A stretch of 64,000 nt of DNA from Calycina herbarum (GCA_001414485.1 LLEY01000089.1:1-64000), one strand, 5' to 3'; positions 33,816 through 45,196 are shown, numbered from the stretch's first letter. Program-made: numbers and translations. Notes: generated from the letters alone by a model not told the origin.

Positions 33816-35557
33816 ATGGCTAGAACAGACAAATCTTATCAGATCAACTTGGCGGTGGCAGCAATTGAAAGAGGAGAGTATAGCAATTTTACTGAGGCAG
33901 CTAAGAAGTATGGGTGTGACCGTACTACTATCTTACGAAGGATTAGGGGCTTGACTATTATATACAAAGACGCTACTGCCCTTTACCACCAAGCACTCAC
34001 TAAGGAGCAAGAAGAAGTCCTGATTTAATAGATTAATAACCTTACCGATCGAGCAATACCCCCTACGTCTTTAATTATTAAGAACCTTATAGAAGAGATA
34101 CGTAGGAGCGCGGTAGAGAAGAACTAGACTAGGCAATTTATCCGAAGACATAAGAACAGGTTATATAGTAGCTATCTTAAGAACATTAAGAACTTAAGAG
34201 TAGTAGCTAAGTATACTCCTATATTTACACTCTTCTTTACCTTAGTATTATATACTTTTTCCTCTTCTTATCTTAATTTAAGTATAAAAGCTAATATTAT
34301 CTTATTTTCTCTAGCTTATATAAGTTATCGAGAAATATAATATAACTGCCGACAACCTATATAACTTTAATAAGAAGGGATTCCTTATAGGATTTAGCTG
34401 ATCTATAAAGCGTATTATAAGTCTAGAAGCGTATATATTAGACCGGGTTATAAAGAATAAGTAGGACGGTTCTCGAGAGTTTATTTCTCTACTAGTATAT
34501 GTCTCGGCTATTAGAAGAGCTATCCCGCCGCTTCTTATTTATAAGAGCGCGTTAGAAGACTTATAAGGCTCCTAGACAGAGGATGTTAAAGAAGACAGAG
34601 TATATTTCGGTTTATTAGAAAATAGCTAGTCGTTAAACCAGTTTAGCCTAAAGTAGCTAGAAGACGTCTTTAAGAGATATATAAAACCGAAGAGCGTAAG
34701 AGTATACTAGCTGCTTCTTATAGACAGCTACTCCTCGTATATTAATATGAAATTTATCGACTTTATATTCTACTATTATATTATTATTATTATCCTTCCT
34801 TCTTATACTATATATCGGCTCTAGCCTCTTAATATAGGCCTCTTCTAACCTCTCGCTATATTCTATAGTAACGAGCTAGAAAAGCTTCTTACTACTTCCG
34901 ATAGATTAGTTTCTATATTTAAGAGATTTTTCTATAAAATATATAAGATAGCCTAGAATCTTATATTCATAGAATATAATATTATATATACCTTCGAGAA
35001 GACTAGAATTATAATAAACCTAATCTACTAGCTCTCTAGTAGTTATTCTTACCTATAGTATACACAGATATAGCGGATAATTAGAGAAGTAAGAGGTAGT
35101 TTAATTAAAGATCTAAAGCTATAGAAGAGAAGAGAAGGAAAGAGGAGACTTCTAGAGGTCCTATAATATAAAGATAGCTAAGGAATCGATAAGTTATAGG
35201 AATGTCGATCCGTTTGTAGAAATAGTTCCTAGCCTAGGTAGGAATAGTTCTAGGCCAGGCTAGGAATAGCAGGCTTTGCGGACGCCGGCGAGCAGCCGTA
35301 CGCGAGTCACGTGCTCGGCGGTGGCTAGGTCCGTAATATTACCCCTCTCTCTAAGTAGAGCTCGCCTATAAGCTCTGAACCTACTACTCTACAGGTAATT
35401 TATCCTCGTTCTTATAATATTCTAGCTCGTCTATACTATCTTTCTAGCTCTATAACTATTTTACTAAGTACTTAGAAGGCCTTAGAAGAGAAGGATTTAG
35501 AGTGTGAAACTCTTAAAGCTTATATAGGTAGCCTATAAAGTCAGAAGCTAGGTACTA
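33816..35557 (+). pseudogene. Fot1/pogo transposase, RIP-degraded
   Basis: The first 70 codons are intact: MARTDKSYQINLAVAAIERG, then an HTH_psq-type helix-turn-helix (NFTEAAKKYGCDRTTILRRI). From about 33985 on, the frame fills with TAA and TAG stops and AT-rich codons. A DDE_1 domain is still legible: YNFNKKGFLIG, LLLIDSYSSYINMKFIDF, ILPSYTIYRL, PLNIGLF. Catalytic positions are changed as expected for C-to-T/G-to-A mutation. A coiled-coil-like tail (KALEEKDLECETLKAYIGSL) reaches the gypsy insertion at 35560, and a possible last piece lies after 42024. Not functional. Confidence 0.8.
35190..35345. repeat. Possible fragment of a second, related LTR element
   Basis: The stretch ending CCGTAATATTACCCCTCTC resembles the LTR-internal junction of the gypsy element at about 35780-35805 (CTGTAATATTACCCTCTC), including similar AAGCTC/AAGCTT sequence beyond. 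It is more GC-rich than its surroundings (35265-35330). Boundaries are uncertain. Confidence 0.35.
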
Positions 35558-35559
35558 GG

Positions 35560-35791
35560 TGTTACGATCTATAACTGAAGGCAAAGGTATAAGAGTATAT
35601 ATATATATATTCGAGAATTTAAAGCTATAGTTCTAAGAACGAGGGAATGTAGAATATATACTCTACGAAAAAGAGATATTCCTACTAACTATAAAGAGTC
35701 TTTAATTTCGTTATAAATCCGTCTAAGCGTTGCGGCTCTGACAGTCACGTGTAGGACCGAGAATCACGTGTTATAGACCAGCGCTGTAATA
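35560..35791 (-). repeat. Left (3') LTR of gypsy element
   Basis: 232 bp, co-linear with 41792-42023. Differences are largely transitions, as expected of RIP. One edge reads TGTTACGAT here against TATCACGAT in the other copy, both one or two transitions from TGTCACGAT. Confidence 0.88.
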
Positions 35792-38700
35792 TTACCCTCT
35801 CTTTTAGAAAAAGCTTGTCTGTAAGCTTTATATTATAACCGAATCGTTCGTTAGATAATTATAATTATCTATTCCGTCTTTCTACGCTTGTATCTAGCTT
35901 TGTAAAGCCCTTAGCGGACCAGCGCGGGCTAGATTAGCGAGGTGAAAATCGTGTAATTTATATAGATAATACTTAAAATTCGAGGCCGGATACTACTATA
36001 GATTAGGGTTATAGCTTAACTATTAAACTCTATATTAGAGCTTTCTACGAACTGCTTTTATAGCTAAGACTTCTTCTACTTCCTACTCTTCCTAATCTAT
36101 AACCTATATTAGCAGGGGTGGTTCGTTTACCTATCTAGGTAACGGATCTATAGCAGTCTTATAGAGCAGTGACAGGTGGAATACGGGGTATATACGGAAG
36201 TGGTCTAGTAGTTCGAGCTAGAAAGAGTGTCCTTCGCGGGCTATAATCTAGAACAGACCCTTGTTTTGTCTATCTAGCTTATAGCTTAGCTAGTCTATCT
36301 TCTAATTACGAGTTAATACTTAAACAAAGTCGTCTACGTCAAAGTCTACTACTCTTTAAATCCGGTTCGTAGACCTTATATAGCAGTCTTATACTTTACT
36401 AACTAATTCCTTTACTACGGTCTAAGTGTCGTATATTCTCTATACGAGTGCCTCTATATCGGTCTAGTTAAGCTGTTCGTAGACCGTTATAGATTTATCT
36501 AGACAGTTCTAATCGAAGGACGTAGTAGCTACGTATCTATTAATTACTTTAAAAGGCGAGAGCCTATCTAGACTCTCGTATAGAAGCGTAAGCTAAGCAT
36601 AGTCTAAAATAGAGACAAGTTCGCTCTAGTTGTTCTAATAGTAACTAATAAAAGGCTGTAGATGTTAATTAATCTATTAGTTTATAATTTTAGTTTATTT
36701 ATTAGTTTGTAGGTAGAAAGTAGTAGATAGCCTAAGCTTTATACTAAGGATTCTACAAAATTTAGACTAGAAAGAAGAAATAAACTATAGTCTACGGTCT
36801 AAAATAATGCTTTATAGATAGCCGTAGGTTTAATAGATCTATATAACGTATATTCAAGCTATATCTTAGGCTATAACTGTCTTTAGATAGGGGATCGAGA
36901 CCGATTACTTAGTTAGACGATCTATAACTACTTATAAGATATCGTAACCTTATTTATTAGTAGGGAAAGACTTATAGTCTATAGTAATATACTACTAGGG
37001 ACGTTCTAGAACTAGTAACAGGTATAAAAACCTAGGTTTACAGTTATAAGAAACCGTAGTACGTCGACAGTCTCCGTAGTTACTAATATAGGTTTCTACG
37101 GACGTCTATAAACCTTTCTACCAGTATCTACGGGCGAGAATAGCTACTGTCTTTGTCTGTCCAGGGTAAGCCGTAGATACTTATACGTAATCCTCACAGA
37201 TTAGGTCCGTCTATAAGGTACTTTAATCAGGAACTACGAGTCTCTTTTATTAAAGAAGTAAGCCGTTCTCTATTATCTAGTTTTAGTATCTATAGGTAGC
37301 TTTCGTTTAGTCGTCTTCTAAGTCTAAAGAGTTACGGTTAGTAGTAAGTAACTAGTCGATAAGGTTAAGTAAGGGTTCTAAGGTAACTAGGGCTAACGTT
37401 ATAGAAGGTTCTAATCGAGTAGTAATATATAGATCTAACTAATCAGACGTAAGTAAGGTTTATTATCTTATAAACGCTTTTAGGTCGTTCTACAGGTTAA
37501 CGTCTTAGTCTTAGCGTATTAGCGTGTCCGTTTTCTCGTTCTACTTACTAGATTAAAATATAATTATAAAATAGAACTCTAATAAAAACTCTGCCTATCT
37601 CGCTTACTACTGGTTTAAGGTTTTAGAGGTTATAAAGTACTCTAAAGTCTTATAATCGGTGAAGACCTTAATCTAGGAGCTAGTCCGAGTAAGATCCGCT
37701 CGTTATTATCTAAAAGAGCGTATAATAGCTAATATCTCCTTATCGTAGATTTGGTAGTTTAGCTTAGCGAGGTTTATCGTCTTCGAGAAGTAGTCTATAG
37801 GTCTCCACGGTTCGGTTTCAGATATACGTTATAATATTATAGCTGTAACTACTCCGTTAGAAGCGTCAGTCTTAACTATAGTCTCTAAATCGGCTGTAAA
37901 GTAGTATAAGAGAGGGGCGGTAACTAAGGCTTCTTTTAACGTATTAAAAGCCTTCTTATATTCTAAGTCGAACTTAAACAGCACTTCCTTACTTATAAGA
38001 TAGTTCAGCGGACGAGTAATCCGTCTATAATTCCGAATAAAACGTTGGTAGAAGTTATAAAAACCTAGGAAGGACTAGATACTCTTAATAGTACTAGGAT
38101 ATTTCTAGGAAACGATTGCTAAGATCTTCTCTAGGTCGACTTCGATTCCGTCTATAGAGATAATAAAACCAAGGTACTTCGTATAAGTAACGTAGAACTC
38201 TATCTTCTTAATATCCACTTATAGTCTAGCTTTATAGAGCTGTTCTAAGACCTTATAGACGTGTTCAACGTGTTCGAGCTTATTATTAGAGTATATAAGA
38301 ATGTCGTTAAGGTAAGCCGTATAAAAGTTATTAAGATATTCTATAAAGATACTATTTATATATCTCTAGTATATAGTAGGACCGTTAGTTAAGCTAAAAG
38401 GCAACACCTTATATTTAAACGTGTTATAATAGGTCTGAAAGGTTATAAGTTCTTCTAACTCTAGTTCTATACGTATATAGTTAAAAGCTTAACGAATGTC
38501 GAGCTTTATAAGGATTTTAGTACTAGTGATTCGTATAAGAGTTTCGTCGATTAGCAGAAGAGGGTGCTAGTCCTTATAAGTGAGGTTATTAAGTTTCTAG
38601 TAGTCGATATAAAGCTATAAGCTTCTGTTAAGCTTCTTTATAAACAGTACTAGAGAGGCGAAAGAGGCGTAGCTAGGAATAATAAACCCTTTATCAAGGT

Positions 38701-41700
38701 TATTAAGGATATACTACTTCATAGCCAGAAGTTCCTTAGTCGTTATCCTATATAACAGGCTATATAATAGAGTATTTAGACCTATAAGTTCGATTCAGTA
38801 GTCGACTTAGTTTCGTAGCAGAGGAAGCTCGTCTAAAGCTCTCTTTGAAAAGACATTCTTAAAGTCTATATATTCCTAGTAAACGTTCTATTCTACTAGT
38901 TGTTTATCTAAAGCGTAATCTACTAAAGAGAGCTCTGTATATAACCTGTCTATAAGAGCATAGTTAATCTCTTATAAGCTAGTAGAGAAGACTTCGTTAT
39001 CGCGCTTTTAAAAGTTAAGTTTAAAAGTAGTAGCTCTAATATAATAGATATTAATAGCGAAGTCTTCTATAGGTTTATAGATGTTCGTAAGCGAGCTCAC
39101 AGCCGCTTTACAGTCTGTAACTAAACGTTTTCCTAAGAAGGATCGACGACGTTATTAACGGTTAGGAATAAGGACCTGTATTCTATTCTAGGCAGAGACG
39201 AGGTCTTACTAAAAGCTTTCGTCTAGAATTTTCTCGAGAGTAACTAGTAGCGGGGTTTAGCGCTAGCTTCGAGGCAGTATTAAATAGATTAATATAGGTT
39301 CCTCTATAGCTTTCTAGCAGAGGTCGCGGTTCTCTATATCCTCCTAAGCCTAGAGGTCTAGTAGAGAGATAGTTATCGATTCCTTAGTAATAGATACTAA
39401 GTAATTAAATCGACGAACTAGGGGAAGGGATTCTAGCTACTTAATCTTATAGCTACGGACTACTAACTTTACGTTTACGTCTGTAAGCTATTAACAGCTG
39501 ATAATAATATCGTGTCTGCTAATATTAGTAATTAGAAAGAGCGTATTAGTAAACTGTCGTCTGTCGATACTTAGCGTTAAGCGAATAACGCGAGTAATCG
39601 CTAGTTCTTTATGTCTATTAAACTCTGTAATTAATATTATATATAATAGCTTTTCTATAGCCTGTCTGTAATATTAACTTAACTAGTTAGCTAAAGCTGT
39701 GTTAATAAATAGCTATCTATTCGCTCTAGTATTAATAAGTTTAGTAGTATTAAAAGCATATCTATTCTTAATTAAAGTATATATAGTTATAAAAGCCTTC
39801 CCGCCTATTATATAACTTAGATTAAGAGGTTAAGATCTAAGTTTATTTTACTCTAAAGAGGAGACTTGCTTTAGAGCTGTTCTTTTCCCGAGTTCTTATA
39901 GACGAGTTCCTCGTTAGCCGATTCTTCTCTAGACGCTTATAGTTCGTAGGAGTCTATAAGCGAGTTTTCAGCGTCTTCTAATAGCTTAATAGCTGTAGAG
40001 GGTTTTCGAGGAAGAGGGCATTTACTAGCGTAGTGTCTAGGTTTATTATAATTATAATAGATAACGTCTACTATATCCTAGACAGGTGTAACGAAACTCA
40101 AACGAACTAAACAAAGATGACTAAGTCTCGAAGGTTGGTATGCAAGTAAGAAGTACAGATGCGCCGGGTTGTTCACTTAGAAGTGAACTCGTTACTTGTA
40201 TCAAAGATGTCAAACAAGATGATAAGATTGATAACTAAAGTTGAGCACGAAGCTCCTATCTAATGGCAGACGTGCCAGTCTTATATAGGTGCTTCCTTCC
40301 TCGTGCTAGCCTGCTAGCTTGGTCGCTCCGTCGCTGCTAGACTGCTAGACCTGTCGCCCCGTCTAGCGAACTCTTATCACGTGATTATAACCAAAAGAAA
40401 TCCCTGGATCGCTTAGCTAACCTAACCGATCCCTATCTACTTATAAGAGTATTCCGATAGTGCTTAACCTGTCAGGACGCCGCCTGGTCTTCACTCATCA
40501 CGTGTGCACGTGATTCGTGACAACAGGAGTCGTACTCTTATAAGTAGGCAAAGGAGTCTTATAGTCTATAACTGGAGAGTAACGGACCGGGCTTTAGGTT
40601 AGCGAATAACTAATAGTAGTATATAGAGCCGGAAGTTAGTAAGTTAATCCGTAGCTGGTAGGGAAACCTCTTATAGGTAGGCGGCAGTTATAGCGAGCTA
40701 TAAGGCGTTTCTTAATAGTTACCCCGTCTTAATAGACAGAGTAACAGCGGTTATATAACTGGTTAAAGGTTGCTAGAGTGATTCGGACTAGCGAGATACT
40801 TACTTAGAGAGCTGGCGTAAGCTTCTAGTATAAATCTTCGGACCACTTACTTAATAGGATATAAGCCTTAGTTATAAGGCTTAAGAAGGTTGCTTTAAAC
40901 ATAGTAAAAGTCTTGTCCTCTTATATTAAGAGTTTATAGAAGACCTTATAAGCCTCTACGGCTTCGTTACTGTCTACGAATAAGGTATCTAGATATATAA
41001 GTATATCTATAACGTCTATAAATAAGGTAGAGGAACTGAAATCTATCTATAGTTCTAGGTACTCTTATACTACGCCGGAAGTAGCTATAAGACGAAGGTA
41101 AGTTTGTCTTATTCGTTCTTAAAGAGGTTCTTTCTTATTTTACTAGCTAGGATAATCTGCTAGGCCTTGTATAACAGAGAGATACCGTTCTTAAGTTTCT
41201 CGCTATCTTAGAACTTACGAGTAGAATTGTCGGAACTAAATCGGGAATAGGAGGAGTCGGTAGTAGCCTCTTAGAGGGCTTATATATACTCGCGGCTCGG
41301 GAGAGAGTTTTTAGAGTAGTTTATAGGTAACGGGGTTTAGTAGAGTTGTATATATAAAGAGAGGATTTTAGCTTATAAACGAACGTTTTTGTCTATAGAA
41401 GGCTCGCTTATCGTAGAGGAGGCAGGCGAGGGAGAGGCGACTCTAGGAGTGTTATCCGGTTATTAAGGCTCGGTTTAAGACAAGCTAGTAGGTGTCTTCT
41501 CTTTTCTACTACGACTACTTCGAGTGTTAGCTATTATATTATCGGAAAGGAAGGAGAGGTTATAAAAAAGGTTGTATAAGCTGTTATAGGCGTGTCTTTT
41601 AAGGAGATGAGTTGTTATAGACGTAGAGATACTCGAGGGATCCGTTTATAGAAAGAGGGGCTGTTATAGGCGGAGGAGGAGAGTTGTAATTATACTATTA

Positions 41701-41791
41701 CAAGTGTGAGATCTTCTAGCTATTACGAGTGTAGAATCTAGTCGATATTATAATCCTTTATAAGGAGTAAAAAGAGTTAAGCTTTAAATAA
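35792..41791 (-). pseudogene. gag-pol of Ty3/gypsy element, RIP-degraded
   Basis: Many stop codons, but conserved blocks can be read on the minus strand. The zinc knuckle at about 40000-40060 reads YNYNKPRHYASKCPLPRKPS (first Cys changed to Tyr) and is now split by a solo LTR. Reverse transcriptase at about 38050-38700 has AYLNDILIYSNNKLEHVEHV (catalytic Asp changed to Asn), then VTYTKYLGFIISIDGIEVD. Integrase at about 36200-37200 contains the ITIDYKSFPTNK-like core and a YHPQTNGQTE-like block. All changes seen fit C-to-T/G-to-A. Not functional. Confidence 0.78.
40087..40522. mobile_element. Solo LTR (436 bp), younger insertion
   Basis: Begins TGTAACGA and ends TCGTGACA, flanked by a perfect 5-bp duplication ACAGG (40082-40086 and 40523-40527). 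Unlike the surrounding sequence it is rich in CG, CA and GC and lacks the RIP texture. It splits the gag zinc knuckle of the host gypsy element. No internal region remains, so it is the product of LTR-LTR recombination. Orientation and superfamily were not determined. Confidence 0.85.
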
Positions 41792-42023
41792 TATCACGAT
41801 CTATAACTGAAGGTAAAGGTATAAGAGTATATATATATATATTCGAGAATTTAAAGCTACAGTTCTAAGAACGAGGGAATACGGAATATATACTCTACGA
41901 AAAAAGGGTATTCCTGCTAACTATAAAGAGCCTTTAATTTCGTCATAAATCCGTCCAAGCGTTGCGGCTCTGACGGTCACGTGTAGGACCGAGAATCACG
42001 TGTTACGGACCAGCGCCGTAACA
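41792..42023 (-). repeat. Right (5') LTR of gypsy element
   Basis: 232 bp, same length as the left LTR. On the minus strand it starts TGTTACGGCGC and ends CGTGATA. It keeps more C and G than the left copy (for example ACGGACCAGCGCCG here against ATAGACCAGCGCTG). Confidence 0.88.
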
Positions 42024-42231
42024 AGAGTTCTAGCTAAAGTAGTAGTACTATAATTAAAGGAAACTAGGTTAGGACGGCAGATTAGGCTGCTACTCCGTGC
42101 TCGCGCATAGTTTTTTGTACTTATTCTCTAATTAACTACCTTTTATCTATATCCCTACTTAATTACATACAAATTCAATAAGTGGTTGTTGTGATATATA
42201 ACTTTTAATATAGTGGGTGACATTCCGAGGG

Positions 42232-42274
42232 GGCGGGCTTTTGCCAGGACCGTGCACGAGGCCGGGATATCGGT
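42232..42274 (-). repeat. Right terminal inverted repeat of pogo element
   Basis: Perfect inverse of 33732-33774. The TA duplication is at 42275-42276. Confidence 0.92.
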
Positions 42275-43550
42275 TACCAACTGTGCGGGGAACTCTCCCC
42301 ACGTAGATCACTCGTCGGTCAAAGCCCGCAAGGCTTCGCACTAAGGGAACAGACCTATCAGCAGTCATGATGTAACCTTTTTCTATTGTAACTTTGAAAC
42401 TAACTTGACTACAAGTAGAAGCTAAATTATAAATGGGTAACAACAGGCTGGAGAGAGACGGACGCAACTCCTTAAGCTTTTGCATAAGAAGCGACCACCG
42501 TCCCACCATACAAGCCATTTGTTTTGCACCTAGCAACACAAGATGTTCTTTTCCTACTTCGTGCGTAATCGACCCAGATATCTCCTAGTCAAACGTAACG
42601 AGAGCGGTCCGTCCACACCTGCGAAGGACAATAAGGTTAACGTTGGAAACACCAGGTTAAACAATCCACCTCGCATTGGGGCTCGCAGCCTCTACTTGGA
42701 AAATAAATGAATTCAGAAAGAATTGCGTGGACTCTTGTCGCGCGATTGGCCTCATGCTGTAAGGCGGTAGTGTTTGGAAAGCTCTGCCTGTTCCTTATTG
42801 AAGCCACAATGGCAGTTGGCGATGTAAAGAAAACCCCTCCACTCGTCATTAGAAGGTCAGTGTGGAATTGTGGAAACTTGCCACCGCCTTTCGAACTAGT
42901 TTCTGCCATTTCGGACTTAGGCTATTAGCGAAATTTCATTCCTTTCCTCCAAAAAATTTTATACATCTGGGACTTAAACCCGTAGAATTATTTCCTTGAA
43001 GCAGTCCCACATTTTTCTGGAACGGCACGAGAAGGGTCACCTGATTATGCCTCCTCATCTGATTGATGTCTTTCCCTCGTGATTTAATTTGTGCAGTCCA
43101 CTTACGTACATCGGAGACACAACCACGTCAATTGTTCATTTCAGTTGCCTGAATTGTATTCGAAATTTTATGGAGAAACGAGTTCCCATTCGTCAATTTC
43201 TCGTGTTATTAGTTACACGGCACAGTTGATCGACACGCGCTGGGCTTATAAAGATGTAAGGTACCCGAAGAGGCTTATTTGCCCCTCGCAAATGCCCACT
43301 GCTTTCTTGTACTTATCCCCTCATTGGTCAATATCTCGTATTCATGACAACATTGTGTTGAGGGGTTATGAGATCTGGCGGATTTATGCTTAAAGAGGTA
43401 TGTTGATCGTAGCAGCCATTTCCCCACAATTGCTACGTACATATATACCCTTCCCTTGATCCTTTCAATACTTTATTCTCACATCCTTCACGTTTCTCAT
43501 CGTCCGTTAATCTTATTTCCAACCTCAAAATAATTAATTGTTCCTTCAAA
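42275..43550. other. Intergenic between transposon and secreted-protein gene
   Basis: 1.28 kb of ordinary base composition, so the RIP-like texture stops at the transposon. Frames of 73-126 codons exist on both strands without family features. The right end, T/C-rich from about 43440, should be the promoter and leader of the next gene. Confidence 0.45.
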
Positions 43551-44114
43551 ATGCTCTCTTCAATCGTCCTCGCTCTTCTCGCAGTCACTGTGTCTGCATC
43601 CCCTGCCATTAATAATCAAATCGCTCGCGATGACCTTCAACCATGGCAAATCACAACTCTTTACACACACTCCTCATCCGGTCGTCCAGGAAATGACCTT
43701 CACTCCACTCTCAACACTACAATTGTAGACCCAAACACCCTGGACATTACACAAACACCTACGGGCACAGCAGTTTTTCCTCCTAGCACTGCAAATTGCA
43801 GCGCGCAATGGTTACCCGGTGATATACCCATCGGAGTTGAAATTCCATGCACTCCAATTGATTACGGATACTGGACCATGAAACTACTGGCTGGCGATGG
43901 AGAGGATGGATCTGCAGGAACTACGAATTTCGGATTGGAATTCAAGTTGGTGGATAATGTTACCGTCTTGAATGAGGTTTATACCAGAACTTTCACTGGA
44001 GAGGGACATTTTAAAGTTGGTGATAATTTGAGTGGAACGTGTGGCGGTTCTGGGGTGTGCAACTGGGGCCTTAATACGAAACCATTTCTCATTACTCAGA
44101 CTGAGCAAGTTTAG
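43551..44114 (+). CDS. Small secreted protein, unknown function
   Basis: Single-exon, 187 aa. A clear signal peptide (MLSSIVLALLAVTVSA) precedes the mature protein. Four cysteines (NCSAQW, IPCTPI, GTCGGSG, GVCNWG) can form two disulfides, and four N-glycosylation sequons are visible (NTTI, NCSA, NVTV, NLSG). The body is beta-strand-like (LEFKLVDNVTVLNEVYTRTF). I do not recognise a named family. Size, secretion and cysteine pairing fit an apoplastic effector or cell-wall-associated protein, but this is only a class resemblance. It lies 1.3 kb from the transposon stack and tail-to-tail with a secreted ribonuclease. Confidence 0.8.
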   Translation: MLSSIVLALLAVTVSASPAINNQIARDDLQPWQITTLYTHSSSGRPGNDLHSTLNTTIVDPNTLDITQTPTGTAVFPPSTANCSAQWLPGDIPIGVEIPCTPIDYGYWTMKLLAGDGEDGSAGTTNFGLEFKLVDNVTVLNEVYTRTFTGEGHFKVGDNLSGTCGGSGVCNWGLNTKPFLITQTEQV

Positions 44115-44590
44115 ATTGGAAAGAGAGGGATTTGCATTTGCATACATTGGAGCGAAAATGGGAAGATTTCACGGGTAAATGGGATGCATCAAGAAGCGAG
44201 GGAACTCAAAATGAGGGTCAGATGGTTAAAATGTTTCTTTCCGAGTAGTAAACTGATTCTCACATGGCCTATGATCGTGAAGTCATATATCGGAAGTGAT
44301 TTGCTATTTAATATGAAGGAATGTTCAAAAATCCCACGAAAACCCAAACGCGCCCCCACCGAGATGATCCTCCCAATGCTGCCGAATAAATGTATAAGAA
44401 AAATGGAAAGGAAAGTCATCACTCCAATCTTGAACCCATTTACAAATTTGCCCGTAGATACAATGCAGCCCAAGGAGTGTAGAATAAACAAAAAAGTAAA
44501 GTATCGCTCCGATAACAGAGCGGTCACAGCTGAAGAAATACACAAGAAAAAGAGAAAGGAGAGTATCAAGTCAGTCAGTCCCAATCCCAT
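44115..44590. other. Tail-to-tail intergenic region
   Basis: 476 bp between the convergent secreted-protein and ribonuclease stops. The ORFs here (for example minus 44189-44590) are hydrophobic by composition only and have no domain. Confidence 0.45.
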
Positions 44591-45196
44591 CTATAAATCG
44601 CAAACCCTGAAGTCTCCCTTGCCCTTATGGGTCTTTGGATCCTCTCCAACGTGGGTCATAACACCGCAAAGGGTCTTTCCATCTTTGAGATAAACAACTC
44701 GAGCAGGAGTGGTAGTATCTCTTGGTCCATTTTTGTCGATTTTCTTGCCATCCTTTGCGACTGGGTACTCCAATAGCGCGGGGTTCTTTTGGTTGCATCT
44801 TGCGTCTGCGCCGTAAAACTTGAGCTGGGTTCCTTTACTTGGTCCGTCACCTTGTCCTCCGTAGAAGGTGTGTGGGAATCTGGGAAAGAAAGTTAGCTTG
44901 TTGTTCTGTTGTTATGTAAGGAGTAGAGAGTATTTTATTTACCCAGTTGATCCTCCCTTCCCAGCTGCATCAAGGGCTCCTCCGTTTGCAATCGCTGCTC
45001 GCGCCCAGGTTTGTTGAATGCTGAATTTTCCGAGAGTGCTTGCGCAATGATATGCCTTTGGTGCCGGTGCCGGTACTGGAGCTGGAGCTGCAGTCTGCGG
45101 GTTGTCAGTTTACTGTTTTTATTTTTGATTAAGGTCCGCGGAACCTACTGCAGATGCGGCCAAAAAGGCAATGATGACGGCAGTGTTGAATTGCAT
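44591..45196 (-). CDS. Secreted guanyl-specific ribonuclease, T1/N1/F1 family
   Basis: Predicted extracellular RNase cutting 3' of guanosine; 162-aa precursor. Exons are 45196-45149, 45094-44943 and 44879-44591, with in-frame junctions. Signal peptide MQFNTAVIIAFLAASA, then a Pro/Ala-rich linker (APAPVPAPAP). The catalytic set of RNase T1 can be placed: His in GFPHTFYGG (T1 His40), Glu in LLEYPVAKDGK (Glu58), Arg in PARVVYL (Arg77), His in VMTHVGE (His92) and Phe in GDFRVC (Phe100). T1 Tyr38 is Phe here. The loop between THVG and the final FRVC is longer and lysine-rich (EDPKTHKGKG) instead of GASGN. Nutritional, defensive or host-directed roles are all possible. Confidence 0.87.

Larger units (their letters stand above)
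35560..42023 (-). mobile_element. Ty3/gypsy LTR retrotransposon, RIP-degraded
   Basis: 6464 bp, two 232-bp LTRs, transcribed right to left. A purine-rich tract (AAAAGAGAGGG on the minus strand) directly precedes the left (3') LTR, as expected of a polypurine tract. Relics in order on the minus strand are a gag zinc knuckle, reverse transcriptase and integrase. It sits inside the pogo transposase. The 5 bp flanking each side (CTAGG and AGAGT) do not form a target duplication. Confidence 0.87.
33732..42274 (+). mobile_element. Fot1/pogo-type DNA transposon with nested insertions
   Basis: Bounded by perfect 43-bp inverted repeats and flanked by TA on both sides, the usual target duplication of Tc1/mariner-pogo elements. 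Three flanking bases beyond each TA also match (TGG/CCA). Removing the nested gypsy element (6464 bp) leaves about 2.08 kb, the size of Fot1-like elements. The transposase is read left to right and is destroyed by stop codons. The host sequences on both sides are not RIP-like. Confidence 0.85.

Noticed and set aside
42159..42909. Minus-strand ORFs of 126 and 90 codons right of the transposon
   Set aside because: The first runs through the inverted repeat; neither has family features.
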